Shown here: piece after piece, positions 1-8,531 of the stretch
How positions within the stretch are numbered: the first letter of the stretch is position 1
How the letters are laid out: each line of letters begins with the position of its first letter
Origin: an uncultured Rubripirellula sp.
GTDB taxonomy: Bacteria; Planctomycetota; Planctomycetia; Pirellulales; Pirellulaceae
Assembly: GCA_938045805.1 (NCBI GenBank)
Contig: CALIBL010000035.1
Coordinates: 248,001-312,000, forward strand
Length of the DNA: 64,000 nt
Direction of reading: 5' to 3'
Notes under the pieces: generated by a model
What the model was told of the DNA's origin: nothing
The model's database searches: none
The model's input: the letters and a program-made list of their open reading frames with translations, nothing else
Made by a program: the position numbers and the translations under genes

Positions 1-197
1 GAAGCTTGATCCGCAATCGACAGTGCGAATGACTGTGTTGCTAAAGACTTGACCTGCGCGGCCAAGCCGAGCCCGCGGACATGAGTTCCGTCTACGTCGC
101 TGACGGGTTCAAGGCTGGCAAGCCCAAATGCTCTCAGCTCTTCCGCTGAGGCTTGTGTTCCAAGTGCGAGTGCTAACAGTAAGCAGAATAATCGCAT
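1..197 (-). CDS. Small secreted protein, 3' part beyond window edge
   Basis: This reading frame is absent from the ORF track because it runs off the left edge. It starts at an ATG at 197 (minus strand) and stays open to base 1, giving about 65 residues. The N-terminus is a clean signal peptide (MRLFCLLLALAL...ASA|EE). The mature part begins ELRAFGLASLEPVSDVDGT and continues HVRGLGLAAQ. This resembles the protein at 968-1390 (LLEMYGLEAVQPI ... SVRGEGGVAQ): a short [FY]GL-x-[SA]-[LV]-x-P element followed by VRG-x-G about a dozen residues later. I read the two as paralogues of a small exported planctomycete family of unknown function. The protein is probably periplasmic or extracellular. The C-terminus cannot be seen. 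Confidence 0.6.
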   Translation of the reverse strand, partial: MRLFCLLLALALGTQASAEELRAFGLASLEPVSDVDGTHVRGLGLAAQVKSLATQSFALSIADQA

Positions 198-967
198 CAA
201 ACTCTCCAATATGAAAAACAGGTGTGAATGATCGCTGCTCGTTCGAACCTTAGGAGCAAACAGCTGAATTAGTTACATGCCGAGTCCGTTCACGTGAGCT
301 AGCGTTTTGCTAGTTCATTTTTTTATGTTTCTTCCACCCAAATTGGAATTAATCCAGCTTTTCTCGCCCGCTAAAACCTTCCAAATCGCTCCTAGCGGCG
401 CAAGCCGACGTCTTGAGTTCGGATCGTGTTGGATACAACCTTTTTCATGTATTTGAAGCTGATTCGTCTTGTACTCTCTCTTCTAAATTTAGTGAAACGA
501 CTTTGCGGACATCGCCAAATGCGCTTGTTAGGCGACCAATCACGACTTCACCGACTTTGATGTCTGATGAAGGACTGGTGCGTGCTTTAACGCAAACTTA
601 GAAGGATCGGACCTGCACGACGTCAAACCAAACGCAGCAACCAAGCCAAAGCGATCCGCAACATTAGGCTGCGGATCTCACGCACACCCGCGATTGTCGT
701 CAGCCTCCCTCATTGCGTGGCCGATTCTCTTTGCCTGACCGGCACAATCGATAAAACTCGATAGGCATGTCGATACGGCTGCTCGTTCCCTAGCAAAGGG
801 TTCACCATTGATTACCGAGAAATCGATACACACAGATACACCGGAAGATGTGTGTGCCAATCCTCTATATCGCCGTACAGAATCGTCGCACAGAGTTGAT
901 CAAGTTCGCCATCTTGATACACGATTAAGTTTCTCCACCTATCAAAAGCTTCACAGCGAGAAAGAAA
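198..967. other. Intergenic region, no supported gene
   Basis: This is the divergent space between the two small secreted-protein genes. The short ORFs here (413-601, 678-860, 812-1045) have no recognisable motif or signal peptide, and some overlap on opposite strands. A weak inverted repeat CTAGC-GTTTT-GCTAG at 299-313 is followed by a T-run, but no plus-strand gene in the window ends upstream of it. Promoters for both flanking genes should lie here, though I could not pick a convincing pair of -35/-10 boxes. Confidence 0.5.
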
Positions 968-1390
968 ATGCGTCATCAAACCGTTTTGATTGTGGCACTC
1001 ATTTCTATCTTTGCCGTATCTCAATCCTTTGCGGACCAACCGCATCAGGTCGGTGCCGACACAGTTAACCTCTTAGAGATGTATGGACTAGAAGCTGTTC
1101 AGCCGATCAAAACTTCAACCGCATCGTCGGTTCGGGGTGAAGGTGGTGTCGCACAAACAAGCGGCTTCAGTTTTGTCAGCGGGATTCTGGTTGACCCCAA
1201 CACGACCAGTAATATTTTCGGACTCGATGCCAACTCGGCTTTTTCTCTACTCACGCTCGATGATCCAATTCGCCCTGCTGATCCCATCCACCAGCATCAG
1301 TCCCAACTGGAGCTTGAGTTGATCGTGGACAGCTATTTTTCCAACATTTTGGGCGGAGCCGGCGGAGCTGCTGCTGCCTATTTCAGGTAA
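968..1390 (+). CDS. Small secreted protein with VRG-x-G motif
   Basis: A 140-residue protein with a signal peptide (MRHQTVLIVALISIFAVSQSFA|DQ) and a good ribosome site (GAGAAAG just before the ATG). The mature part is acidic to neutral. It contains LLEMYGLEAVQPI and SVRGEGGVAQTSGFSF, and it ends in a Gly/Ala-rich tail (GGAGGAAAAYFR). The first half resembles the partial protein at 1-197, so I read both as one small exported family. There are no cysteines in the mature part and no enzyme motif. It appears to be transcribed alone, since the next gene is on the opposite strand. Function is unknown. A structural or surface role is possible but not shown. Confidence 0.65.
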   Translation: MRHQTVLIVALISIFAVSQSFADQPHQVGADTVNLLEMYGLEAVQPIKTSTASSVRGEGGVAQTSGFSFVSGILVDPNTTSNIFGLDANSAFSLLTLDDPIRPADPIHQHQSQLELELIVDSYFSNILGGAGGAAAAYFR

Positions 1391-1462
1391 TGCGATTGTG
1401 ATTCTTGACGGGTCATCGAGAGAATTCTCGTCGCCATGGAAGAAGCTAGAACAAGATGACCA

Positions 1463-3103
1463 TCAGCGAGCAGCTACTTCTGAGGTGAGAAGCGACCGAG
1501 AATCGACGGCTCGTGCGAAGACGACGCGACTTGGCTTGTAGCGAAAATCAAGAATGATTTCTCGGTGTGCATGATGCTTATTGGGGTGGCTGATCCCTGT
1601 GGACATAAAGTGGAAGGCGTTACCCACGTTTGTGAAGTAAGGGGCAAACAGCCTCATCTCTTTCAAATCCAGCGTTCCACTTCGTCGAAGCCAATCGATC
1701 GCCATGTACTGCTTCCCCGAAATCCGAGCTTCGCTAGAGTATCTATAGATCCCGAGTTGATCACGACTTGTCACGATCCGATTCACCACGTCAGGTAACA
1801 TGCCTGGGACGGCGAAAAGAACCTGCTCGGGTGATTGATTGACATTCACCTGAGCAAGAACTGGCGTGCCCAGAACAAAAGACAGCTGCTCGTTGATCTT
1901 CGGAAGTAGCTGATCGAAGGTATAGTCATTTTCAGGCCAAGGACTTTCGAGCAAAAGGGAGCCGTCCTCAGACTGATACTCGACCGAGACACCCACCAAG
2001 TCGTAGGCCGATCGAACGAGGAACCCACCATCGGTATCGATCATCAAAGGACCACGCTGCTCGACCCTTGTGAGCGCAGACGCGTCCTGCTCGCTTTCAA
2101 CATTCTCCCCACGCTGCTGTGCCGCCCTTTGCCGAGTTTGTTCCGCAGCATCCAAAGCGAATTCATCCTTAACGAGAATCGTCTTGTCCTTTGGACCAAC
2201 CATTCGATAAGCAACAACGTAGGTTGCGATGTCCTCACCCAACACACGCTCAAGATCATCGAACAGTTGCACCAAGTCGTCTTGATTGACGAGTACCTTC
2301 TTTTCGCCATCTGCCCGATACACCGACGGTCCGCCATTCACCGTCAGGAAAGCGGAGAATCCAAGGCGTTCACGACCTGATGAACTCGACATGGAGTCAA
2401 GACTCTTTAACGGGAAGTTAACAATTGGCTCTGAAGACCAGGGTGATGATGCACGCGACCCGTAGAGTAATTCAGGTGTCATACCTCGAACGCCGAGCAG
2501 GTCCTCCAACTGCTCTAAACGTTGATTCCTCGCTTTTGCACCTGCTGATTTTGATTGATAGTAAGAAGACTCCGCGCCGAATTCTCTCTGTTCCTCATCC
2601 TCGTCCATCCAATCCAAGATGGAATCGGCGATGGCGAGAGTCATCCTAGGAATACACATGAGCATGCGACGCGCTTCAGGTGCATAAAGCTTATCAAGCG
2701 GTAGATGATTCAAATTGAGCTTACAGGATTCATCGGCGACTCCCGGAATCCATGCGGATCTTTCATGATCCCAGCATGACACCTGAAACTCACCAAAGAG
2801 TTGATCTCTCTTGTCTTGCTGATCGCTGCGAGGGACCGTTGAACGGACTTCACCGGTCCACTGCTCCGGCCACTCAACCTTCCCTTGATCGGACTGAAAA
2901 GCCGACTGAATCTTCGCCCTGGTGTAAGCGATCCCCGATTCCGACAGGGAATTCGCCTGACGAGCCTGAAGTGCACCAGTGGACGCGACGTTAGAAATCA
3001 GCATCCGCTCAGAGAAGAGGTAGGCTGCTGAAATCAAGATCAAAAGCAGCACACAAACCACGAGCATTAAAAAGCCATCGCGTCCGTCAGTCTCACGTGT
3101 CAT
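1463..3103 (-). CDS. gspK: General secretion pathway protein K-like pseudopilin
   Basis: The protein has a class III (prepilin-type) leader: a short charged stretch ending in G10, then FLMLVVCVLLLILISAAYLF as the membrane helix. Family hallmarks follow. These are an Ala/Ser-rich helix (ARQANSLSESGIAYTRAKIQ), the GspK helix-hairpin region with ADSILDWMDEDEE and LEDLLGVRGMTPELLYG, and a second such element (VNVNQSPEQVLFAVPGM). At 546 residues it is longer than typical GspK proteins of about 330. In type II secretion GspK caps the pseudopilus tip. No other gsp gene is in the window, so it is an orphan here. The track's start at 3217 adds 38 residues that do not fit a prepilin leader, so I chose the internal ATG at 3103, although no strong ribosome site supports either. 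Confidence 0.8.
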   Translation of the reverse strand: MTRETDGRDGFLMLVVCVLLLILISAAYLFSERMLISNVASTGALQARQANSLSESGIAYTRAKIQSAFQSDQGKVEWPEQWTGEVRSTVPRSDQQDKRDQLFGEFQVSCWDHERSAWIPGVADESCKLNLNHLPLDKLYAPEARRMLMCIPRMTLAIADSILDWMDEDEEQREFGAESSYYQSKSAGAKARNQRLEQLEDLLGVRGMTPELLYGSRASSPWSSEPIVNFPLKSLDSMSSSSGRERLGFSAFLTVNGGPSVYRADGEKKVLVNQDDLVQLFDDLERVLGEDIATYVVAYRMVGPKDKTILVKDEFALDAAEQTRQRAAQQRGENVESEQDASALTRVEQRGPLMIDTDGGFLVRSAYDLVGVSVEYQSEDGSLLLESPWPENDYTFDQLLPKINEQLSFVLGTPVLAQVNVNQSPEQVLFAVPGMLPDVVNRIVTSRDQLGIYRYSSEARISGKQYMAIDWLRRSGTLDLKEMRLFAPYFTNVGNAFHFMSTGISHPNKHHAHREIILDFRYKPSRVVFARAVDSRSLLTSEVAAR

Positions 3104-3217
3104 GGGAACCGGCGCACATCTTCCCCGCTGAAAAATAGCTAAAGGAATTCTGTCCAACCGGTTACTCAATGACCTAGACCTAACGTCATTACATGAAGGA
3201 AGCGTTCCATCAATCAT

Positions 3218-3725
3218 TCGAAAAAATGGGCCCCCACGGCGTAAGCTGATGAGACTCTTGCACCGCGACGAGACTCTCGACTCAGTGCAACCCTAGGTCA
3301 TTCAAGATGCATTCGCGTGGAACCAAGTGATTGACTTTGTTGGCAACTTGCATCGGATTCAGGTTCGTAACGGTTATTACCGTTTTAACACTGCGAAAAA
3401 CGTGTTTGGCACGCACTGCTCAGATTGAATGCCGGTTGATTAGGGATTACTGGATCGCGGCGTACTCGAAAACTGATTCAATACCGCAGCTCTGTGGTGC
3501 GTCGGCAGCCCAAGCATTTTCCGAATTCAGCCATTTGGATCCGCCAATGCTTGACAAGGTAGCACGCGAGCATCATTTCAATTCAAGACCCGCAAAAAAC
3601 CCGCAAAAAACCCGCAAAATCCACAAAATCGGCAAAAGGCGTATTGTCTGCATAACCGTTACAACTAGAATTTTTGGTGCACGGGGTTATCGCTTCAATC
3701 CTCCACTTGGACAGGTAACCCAATC
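3218..3725. other. Intergenic region upstream of copper operon
   Basis: This is the divergent region between the GspK-like gene and the multicopper oxidase. The ORF at 3331-3729 shows no domain and runs through the A-tract repeats, so I treat it as chance. The only notable structure is the run of phased A-tracts at 3588-3637, annotated separately. The promoter of the oxidase operon is expected between about 3640 and 3720, but no strong consensus boxes stand out. Confidence 0.5.
3588..3637. promoter_or_regulatory. Phased A-tracts / 11-bp tandem repeat
   Basis: Three near-identical 11-bp units (ACCCGCAAAAA) are followed by two degenerate 9-bp units (CCACAAAAT, CGGCAAAA). The five A-tracts are centred at about 3596, 3607, 3617, 3626 and 3635, which is roughly one per helical turn. 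In-phase A-tracts curve DNA intrinsically. The array sits 90-140 bp before the multicopper oxidase start, where curved DNA or an UP-type element could assist transcription. The repeat is directly visible; the regulatory role is inference. Confidence 0.55.
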
Positions 3726-5492
3726 ATGAAGAAAACGATAAGTCGCCGTCAGGCGATAGGGTCGATAAGCGCTGCTGCAGCAGCGACGACCATTTCTGCG
3801 AGTCTAGGAGCCCGGCGCTCTAGATCTCGCGATCGGTCAGGCCGTGGTTCGTCATCACGGGGCGGCGACACTCGCAGTGAGCGACTCGAAGCTGAAACCG
3901 TTGTTGACGCTCGTGTCGGCACGCCGATTCAGTTTGAGAAATTCACCCAGGAAATGCCGATCCCCCCAATCAAGCAGCCTCTTGCCGTCGGCAAAGGTAA
4001 CGAACCGTGGGTAGTCGGTGATTGCTTCCACGGAGTGGCACCTGAGTATTTCACCAGAACCGTCTCCGAAGACCCAACTCTAAAATACCCAGAAAAGTAC
4101 CCTGAAAAGTACTACGAGATGCATCTGCGAGACGTCGTGGGTGAGGTCATCCCAGGGGTTCAAACTCCATGCTGCGGTTATGACGGTATCGTCCCTGGCC
4201 CCACGTTCAAGTCACGTGGACTCGAGCCAATCATTGTGCGTCTTTACAACCACACGCACTACGAAACCTCCATGCACCTCCACGGTGGCCACAACCCATC
4301 ACACTCTGACGGGTACCCGAACTTCTACGTTCTTCCCGGCCAAGCTCGTGACTACTACTACACCAACACGATCCCGTATCATCACGGTGTCCCAGATGTT
4401 GGCGAAGCACCTTCGACCATGTGGTATCACGATCACGGCATGGACGTGACAGCGCACACTTGCGTACTCGGCATGGCTGGATTCCATATTCAGATCGACG
4501 ATTTCGAGCAAGGCTTGATCGATCGCAATGTTCTTCCGAGTGATCCTTACGATATCCCCGTGATGATCGCCGATAAACGTTTCAACTCCGATGGGACGAT
4601 CTTCTTCGATCCACTCGATCACAATGGCTACCTAGGTGACGTCTACACGGTTAACGGGAAAGCACATCCCTACTTCCGAGTTCAACGACGCAAGTATCGA
4701 TTCCGTTTCTTGAACGCATCGAACGCGCGACACATTGAACTCCGGCTCAGCGACGGGCGGCCATTTGTTGGACTTGCTAATGATAGTTGGCTCTTCCCTC
4801 ATGCGATGGAACGTGATTCCATTCTCATGAGTCCTGCCAAGCGTGCAGACGTTGTAATCGACTTCAGCAAAGTCGACGCCAACGAACTGTATCTGGAAAA
4901 CATCCTCCTGCAAAGCGATGGACGTGGCCCAGACGGTAAACTTCTGGATCGCGACACGCAGATTCCAGGCGTTGGACTCGTCAAATTCATCATCGAAGGC
5001 GATCCTGTTCCTGGTGATTGCAGCGTTGATGTCGGGACCGAACTTCGTGAGCACATTCCAATTTTGGAAAGTGAAATCGAAGCGACACGAGTCTTCGAAT
5101 TCCACCGTCGTAAAGGTGCATGGCAGATCAACCAAGAGTTCTATGATGAATTCAAGTCGAATGCTTGCCCACGCGTTGGATCGGCGGAACGCTGGATCCT
5201 TCGCAACACCGCCGGTGGCTGGTGGCATCCGATCCACATTCACCTAGAATCTCACCAGATCCAGACGATCGATGGACAGGCACCGCCAGAAGAGTGGGCT
5301 TACAAGAGTGATGTCGCGATGCTCGGACCAAACACCGAGACCGAACTCTTCATGAAGTTCCGTACCTTTACCGGTCCGTTCGTGTTCCACTGTCACAACT
5401 TGGAGCATGAGGACATGAGAATGATGTTCGTCTTTGACCCAATCAAAGACGGTCCTAAATCGAACCAACCGCTTTCGGCTTATTATCCGTAA
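3726..5492 (+). CDS. Tat-exported multicopper oxidase (CotA/bilirubin oxidase-like)
   Basis: This 588-residue protein belongs to the three-domain laccase group, which couples substrate oxidation to reduction of O2 to water. All four copper-binding motifs are present: HLHGGH (H184 onward), WYHDHGMD, HPIHIHLESH and HCHNLEHEDMRMM. C556 is the type 1 copper ligand, with His at +5 and Met at +10, so the axial ligand is Met. The N-terminus has a twin-arginine signal (SRRQAIGSISAAAAATT), consistent with folding and copper loading before export. Just after it lies an unusual Arg/Ser/Gly-rich stretch (about residues 30-50) that looks disordered. It is followed 44 bp later by an SCO1-type gene, which suggests a copper-handling operon. 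Laccase, bilirubin oxidase and metal oxidase activities cannot be separated from sequence alone. Confidence 0.9.
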   Translation: MKKTISRRQAIGSISAAAAATTISASLGARRSRSRDRSGRGSSSRGGDTRSERLEAETVVDARVGTPIQFEKFTQEMPIPPIKQPLAVGKGNEPWVVGDCFHGVAPEYFTRTVSEDPTLKYPEKYPEKYYEMHLRDVVGEVIPGVQTPCCGYDGIVPGPTFKSRGLEPIIVRLYNHTHYETSMHLHGGHNPSHSDGYPNFYVLPGQARDYYYTNTIPYHHGVPDVGEAPSTMWYHDHGMDVTAHTCVLGMAGFHIQIDDFEQGLIDRNVLPSDPYDIPVMIADKRFNSDGTIFFDPLDHNGYLGDVYTVNGKAHPYFRVQRRKYRFRFLNASNARHIELRLSDGRPFVGLANDSWLFPHAMERDSILMSPAKRADVVIDFSKVDANELYLENILLQSDGRGPDGKLLDRDTQIPGVGLVKFIIEGDPVPGDCSVDVGTELREHIPILESEIEATRVFEFHRRKGAWQINQEFYDEFKSNACPRVGSAERWILRNTAGGWWHPIHIHLESHQIQTIDGQAPPEEWAYKSDVAMLGPNTETELFMKFRTFTGPFVFHCHNLEHEDMRMMFVFDPIKDGPKSNQPLSAYYP

Positions 5493-5536
5493 GCGAAAAT
5501 TGATTTAAACATTACCTCTCAAAAAGGTACTCCCCT

Positions 5537-6322
5537 ATGAAGTTAGCACTCCTAAAAAAAGCTAGCTACTGTGCCCTATCGCTGTCCATGCTTTGGACAG
5601 CGGGGTGTCAGCAGCAGCAGGCGGGACTGGGAAGCCAGGATTCCGCTATCCAAACAGAACTGGATAAGAAAAACGCAGCTCGAGTAGCTTCGCTCTCGAC
5701 TGACACTTATGAAACTGTCATGAACGCTCGCGTTTCAGACCGTTTTCCTGACATTGATTTGATCGACCACCGCGGTCGTGACTTGCAGTTTTACACCGAT
5801 CTCATCGAAGACCGGGCCGTCTGCATTGTGTACTTCTACACGCGATGCGTCGGTAGCTGCCCCATCACGACTCAGGTCGTCAAGAAACTGCGTAAAGACC
5901 TTGGCGAGGTATTTGGTGATGAACTTCTGTTCGTCTCCCTCACACTCGAGCCCGAAGTCGACTCGCCCGAAGAACTTCAGACCTACATGAAGATTCAAGG
6001 GATCGAGGATGATGAAAACCTGCCGGACTGGATCTATGCCACTGGTAATTTCGAAGAGTTAGACGCTCTAAGGAAAAACCTCGGAATTTACGATCTTGAT
6101 CCCATCATTGACGCCGACAAAACCGAGCACGCTGCGATCTTAACGTTTGGTAACGACCGAACAGATCGCTGGGCCGCTCTTCCCGTGGGCATGGATTACG
6201 AGCAACTGAAATCAGCAATGATTCGCATCATGGGTAACAACCCAAGACAGCGTTTTGCATCGCGAGTTCAGTATCGTGAGGAAATGATGAAACGCTTCCA
6301 AGAAAGCGTTGCGAAGAACTAG
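5537..6322 (+). CDS. SCO1/SenC-type copper-binding lipoprotein
   Basis: This 261-residue lipoprotein has a lipobox LWTAGC, with lipidated C24 followed by a Gln-rich spacer. The thioredoxin-like SCO fold is indicated by the hydrophobic strand VCIVYFYTRC, the metal/redox motif C104-VGS-C108 and the conserved histidine H198 in DKTEHAAIL. These Cys, Cys and His residues bind Cu(I)/Cu(II) in SCO proteins. Classical SCO delivers copper to the CuA site of cytochrome oxidase. No oxidase gene is nearby, and the multicopper oxidase lies directly upstream in the same operon, so here it may load or protect that enzyme. The likely site of action is the periplasmic face of a membrane. A terminator-like hairpin follows 14 bp after the stop codon. 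Confidence 0.88.
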   Translation: MKLALLKKASYCALSLSMLWTAGCQQQQAGLGSQDSAIQTELDKKNAARVASLSTDTYETVMNARVSDRFPDIDLIDHRGRDLQFYTDLIEDRAVCIVYFYTRCVGSCPITTQVVKKLRKDLGEVFGDELLFVSLTLEPEVDSPEELQTYMKIQGIEDDENLPDWIYATGNFEELDALRKNLGIYDLDPIIDADKTEHAAILTFGNDRTDRWAALPVGMDYEQLKSAMIRIMGNNPRQRFASRVQYREEMMKRFQESVAKN

Positions 6323-6336
6323 GGGTGCGAAGCGAC

Positions 6337-6368
6337 CGGTTCTCCCTGCTCTAGGGCGGGGAGAACCG
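6337..6368 (+). terminator. Terminator hairpin after copper operon
   Basis: A 10-bp perfect stem CGGTTCTCCC / GGGAGAACCG with a 12-nt loop lies 14 bp after the SCO gene stop. A pyrimidine-rich stretch (CGTCTTCTTTTCGG) starts several bases after the stem. The strong stem and its position between convergent genes fit a transcription terminator. The T-run is displaced, so termination may not be purely intrinsic. Confidence 0.6.
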
Positions 6369-6437
6369 TAGCGCTCGTCTTCTTTTCGGTCACCCGAATA
6401 AGGCAAGTTTCACACTGCCACGCCTTCTATCGACTGA

Positions 6438-8348
6438 TCACTTCAACGCTGTATTCACAGCATCTTGACCGCCCAACACCGGCAAACTCAGAACGGTTGC
6501 ATTTGGATCGACCAACAGTCTGGTGCCCGGTTCTGGATGCAATGTGAAATCCTTGTCGCTTGAAAAGATCATCAAGCCGATCTGCTGCCCAGCTGGTATG
6601 ACCTGATCATCGGGCTGAAGGTCAAATTCAAGGTCGTAAAACTGACCTTTGACCAGTGGTTCACTTTCTCGAATCGACCGGTGGTTCTGTGGGTCGGCCC
6701 AGCCTCGGGTAATGATGTTGTCGGTAATCTTCGCATCTCGACGACCATTCCATGGCAGTGAAACCACCCATACTGACAGATTCACCGCCGGTTGATCACT
6801 TCCAACTCGCACCTTGATCTTCGGGGTACCGGAGAGGTGCAATGGTTTCTTCAATGTTGGCGTCACATAAAGTAGTCGGTGCTTCGTCCACTCTGCCTGT
6901 GCGAGCATATCACCGGAGAACGAATAATTATCGATGACGGTTTCAATCCCCTGACCCTCAACCGCTGCTAAAGATAATTGCCCCGAAGCGGGAGACCCGG
7001 ACCGAGTAAAAAACTCGACCGGTGACGCATCAGGATGCGGGTACTCGGGGTAACTGGTGGGTTGATCCTGCGGCTTACCTTCTCGAACCACCCATGACTT
7101 TGGATCATCCTCAACACCATTTTCAACGCCGTGCAGGTAACGAGTGAACCAGCGATTCATCTGCTTCATTGGCGGAGGACCACCATGACCGCCTTGATGA
7201 AAGAAGGCTTGAAGTGGAATCCCTCTGCCTTTCAAAGCCTCGTAGATGCGAACGCTATGTTCGGGAACGACGTTCCAATCATTGAAGGCATGAGCCATTA
7301 ACACCGCAGCCTTAACCGGTTCAAGATCATTCAAGTAATCACGCCCGGCCCAGAAATCGTTGTAATCACCTGTAACACGATCAAAATTCTGCAGCATCTC
7401 CTTATCACGGATTTCACAGTTACAGTGCTCACGCATCGCCTCGGGTCCACTATGGACGTAGTCATAGAGGTAATCGATGTCTTCCCCAACGAAGCCGCCG
7501 GGATGACGGATCAAGCCGTTAGACCTGTAGTAGTGATAGTATGATGTATTAGGTGCAATTGGGATGATTGCCTCAAGGCCTTGAACACCCGTGGTTGCCG
7601 CTGACAAACACAAAGTTCCGTTGAACGACGTCCCAGTCATCCCCACTTTGCCGGTACACCAATCGGCAAAAACGGGATCGCCGCCCTGAGGCAGCGTGAA
7701 CCCTTTGGCTCGCCCACACAACCAGTCAACCACCGCCTTTGGAGCCAAGGATTCATTATCGCCTCCGATGGTCACGCAACCCTGGGAAAGCCCCGTTCCC
7801 GGTGATGAAGAATGGACAACCACGTAACCGCGAGGCACCCACTGTGCTTCATGTGATTTCGAAATGATCGGCCGCTTACCGGTACGTTGAATCGGAGGAA
7901 ACGCTTTTCTTGGAGTTGGCTCCTGACCCAATTCTTGGCGGGGATTCCAAAAGTATTCTTCGGAGTTGACTCCAGTTCCGGCAAAGTAGGGACTGGTGCA
8001 ATACACCACAGGTAGCCGCAGCCCATCGGTTTCGGTTTGCCTTGGTCGAGTCACACTGACATGCATTCGATCAAGCGACCCATCATCATCGGAATCAAAT
8101 TCCGTCTCCACCCAAAGATCTTCACGGATCCAGTAGGCAGAATCCTCAAATCCTTTAACCACTTGAGCTTCGCCATCACGAAACACAGGAATGTCTTTGG
8201 ATTGAGCAACCGCTTTGGAGAGTGAGCACAAACTGAGCGCAGCGAAGATACCACACAAGGAGAAGTATCGCCAAAGCCCATTCGCTCTAAATGGTTTCGA
8301 ACAAAACTTTGCTCCATCAAGAGTTCGAGATCGCACCTTGAAAAACAT
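6438..8348 (-). CDS. CocE/NonD family (X-Pro dipeptidyl-peptidase S15-like) hydrolase
   Basis: A secreted serine alpha/beta hydrolase of about 636 residues. The nucleophile is S241 in GTSFNGT. The acid is probably the Asp in AHAFNDWNVV and the base the His in FHQGGHGG. The last 200 residues form the beta-sandwich typical of the family, with the usual features FSGDMLAQAEW, VNLSVWVVSLPWNGRR and IPAGQQIGLMIFSSDKDF. Family members cleave acyl esters, amides or Xaa-Pro peptides, and the substrate here is unknown. The ORF track begins at a TTG at 8420. I prefer the ATG at 8348, preceded by GGGGTGG, although the signal peptide (YFSLCGIFAALSLCSLSKAVAQ) still starts about 25 residues in. It is convergent with the copper operon. 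Confidence 0.85.
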   Translation of the reverse strand: MFFKVRSRTLDGAKFCSKPFRANGLWRYFSLCGIFAALSLCSLSKAVAQSKDIPVFRDGEAQVVKGFEDSAYWIREDLWVETEFDSDDDGSLDRMHVSVTRPRQTETDGLRLPVVYCTSPYFAGTGVNSEEYFWNPRQELGQEPTPRKAFPPIQRTGKRPIISKSHEAQWVPRGYVVVHSSSPGTGLSQGCVTIGGDNESLAPKAVVDWLCGRAKGFTLPQGGDPVFADWCTGKVGMTGTSFNGTLCLSAATTGVQGLEAIIPIAPNTSYYHYYRSNGLIRHPGGFVGEDIDYLYDYVHSGPEAMREHCNCEIRDKEMLQNFDRVTGDYNDFWAGRDYLNDLEPVKAAVLMAHAFNDWNVVPEHSVRIYEALKGRGIPLQAFFHQGGHGGPPPMKQMNRWFTRYLHGVENGVEDDPKSWVVREGKPQDQPTSYPEYPHPDASPVEFFTRSGSPASGQLSLAAVEGQGIETVIDNYSFSGDMLAQAEWTKHRLLYVTPTLKKPLHLSGTPKIKVRVGSDQPAVNLSVWVVSLPWNGRRDAKITDNIITRGWADPQNHRSIRESEPLVKGQFYDLEFDLQPDDQVIPAGQQIGLMIFSSDKDFTLHPEPGTRLLVDPNATVLSLPVLGGQDAVNTALK

Positions 8349-8531
8349 CCACCCCACCCCATACGAAAAATGACGAGAATAAAAACAAGCTTTAAAAACA
8401 CACACCTGAAACCACCCCAATCGAAATCATGATCAAAACCATCCCGTGTCAGTTACTCTGACGAACGCGTTTCTTACTCATCGTTAACATCACGGCGTGA
8501 CTGATTCAAAGTTCCTTTCAGGCACAATACA

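Noticed and set aside
299-313. CTAGC-GTTTT-GCTAG hairpin followed by T-run, possible terminator
   Set aside because: Only 5 pairs and no plus-strand gene upstream to terminate.
413-1068. Several 60-86-aa ORFs (413-601, 678-860, 808-1068, 812-1045)
   Set aside because: They overlap on both strands and with the real gene at 968, and show no signal peptide or family motif.
3331-3729. 132-aa ORF before the multicopper oxidase
   Set aside because: It runs through the A-tract repeats, has no motif or leader, and ends inside the next gene's start.
4632-5243. 203-aa minus-strand ORF within the oxidase gene
   Set aside because: Shadow of the multicopper oxidase frame, whose copper motifs are unambiguous.
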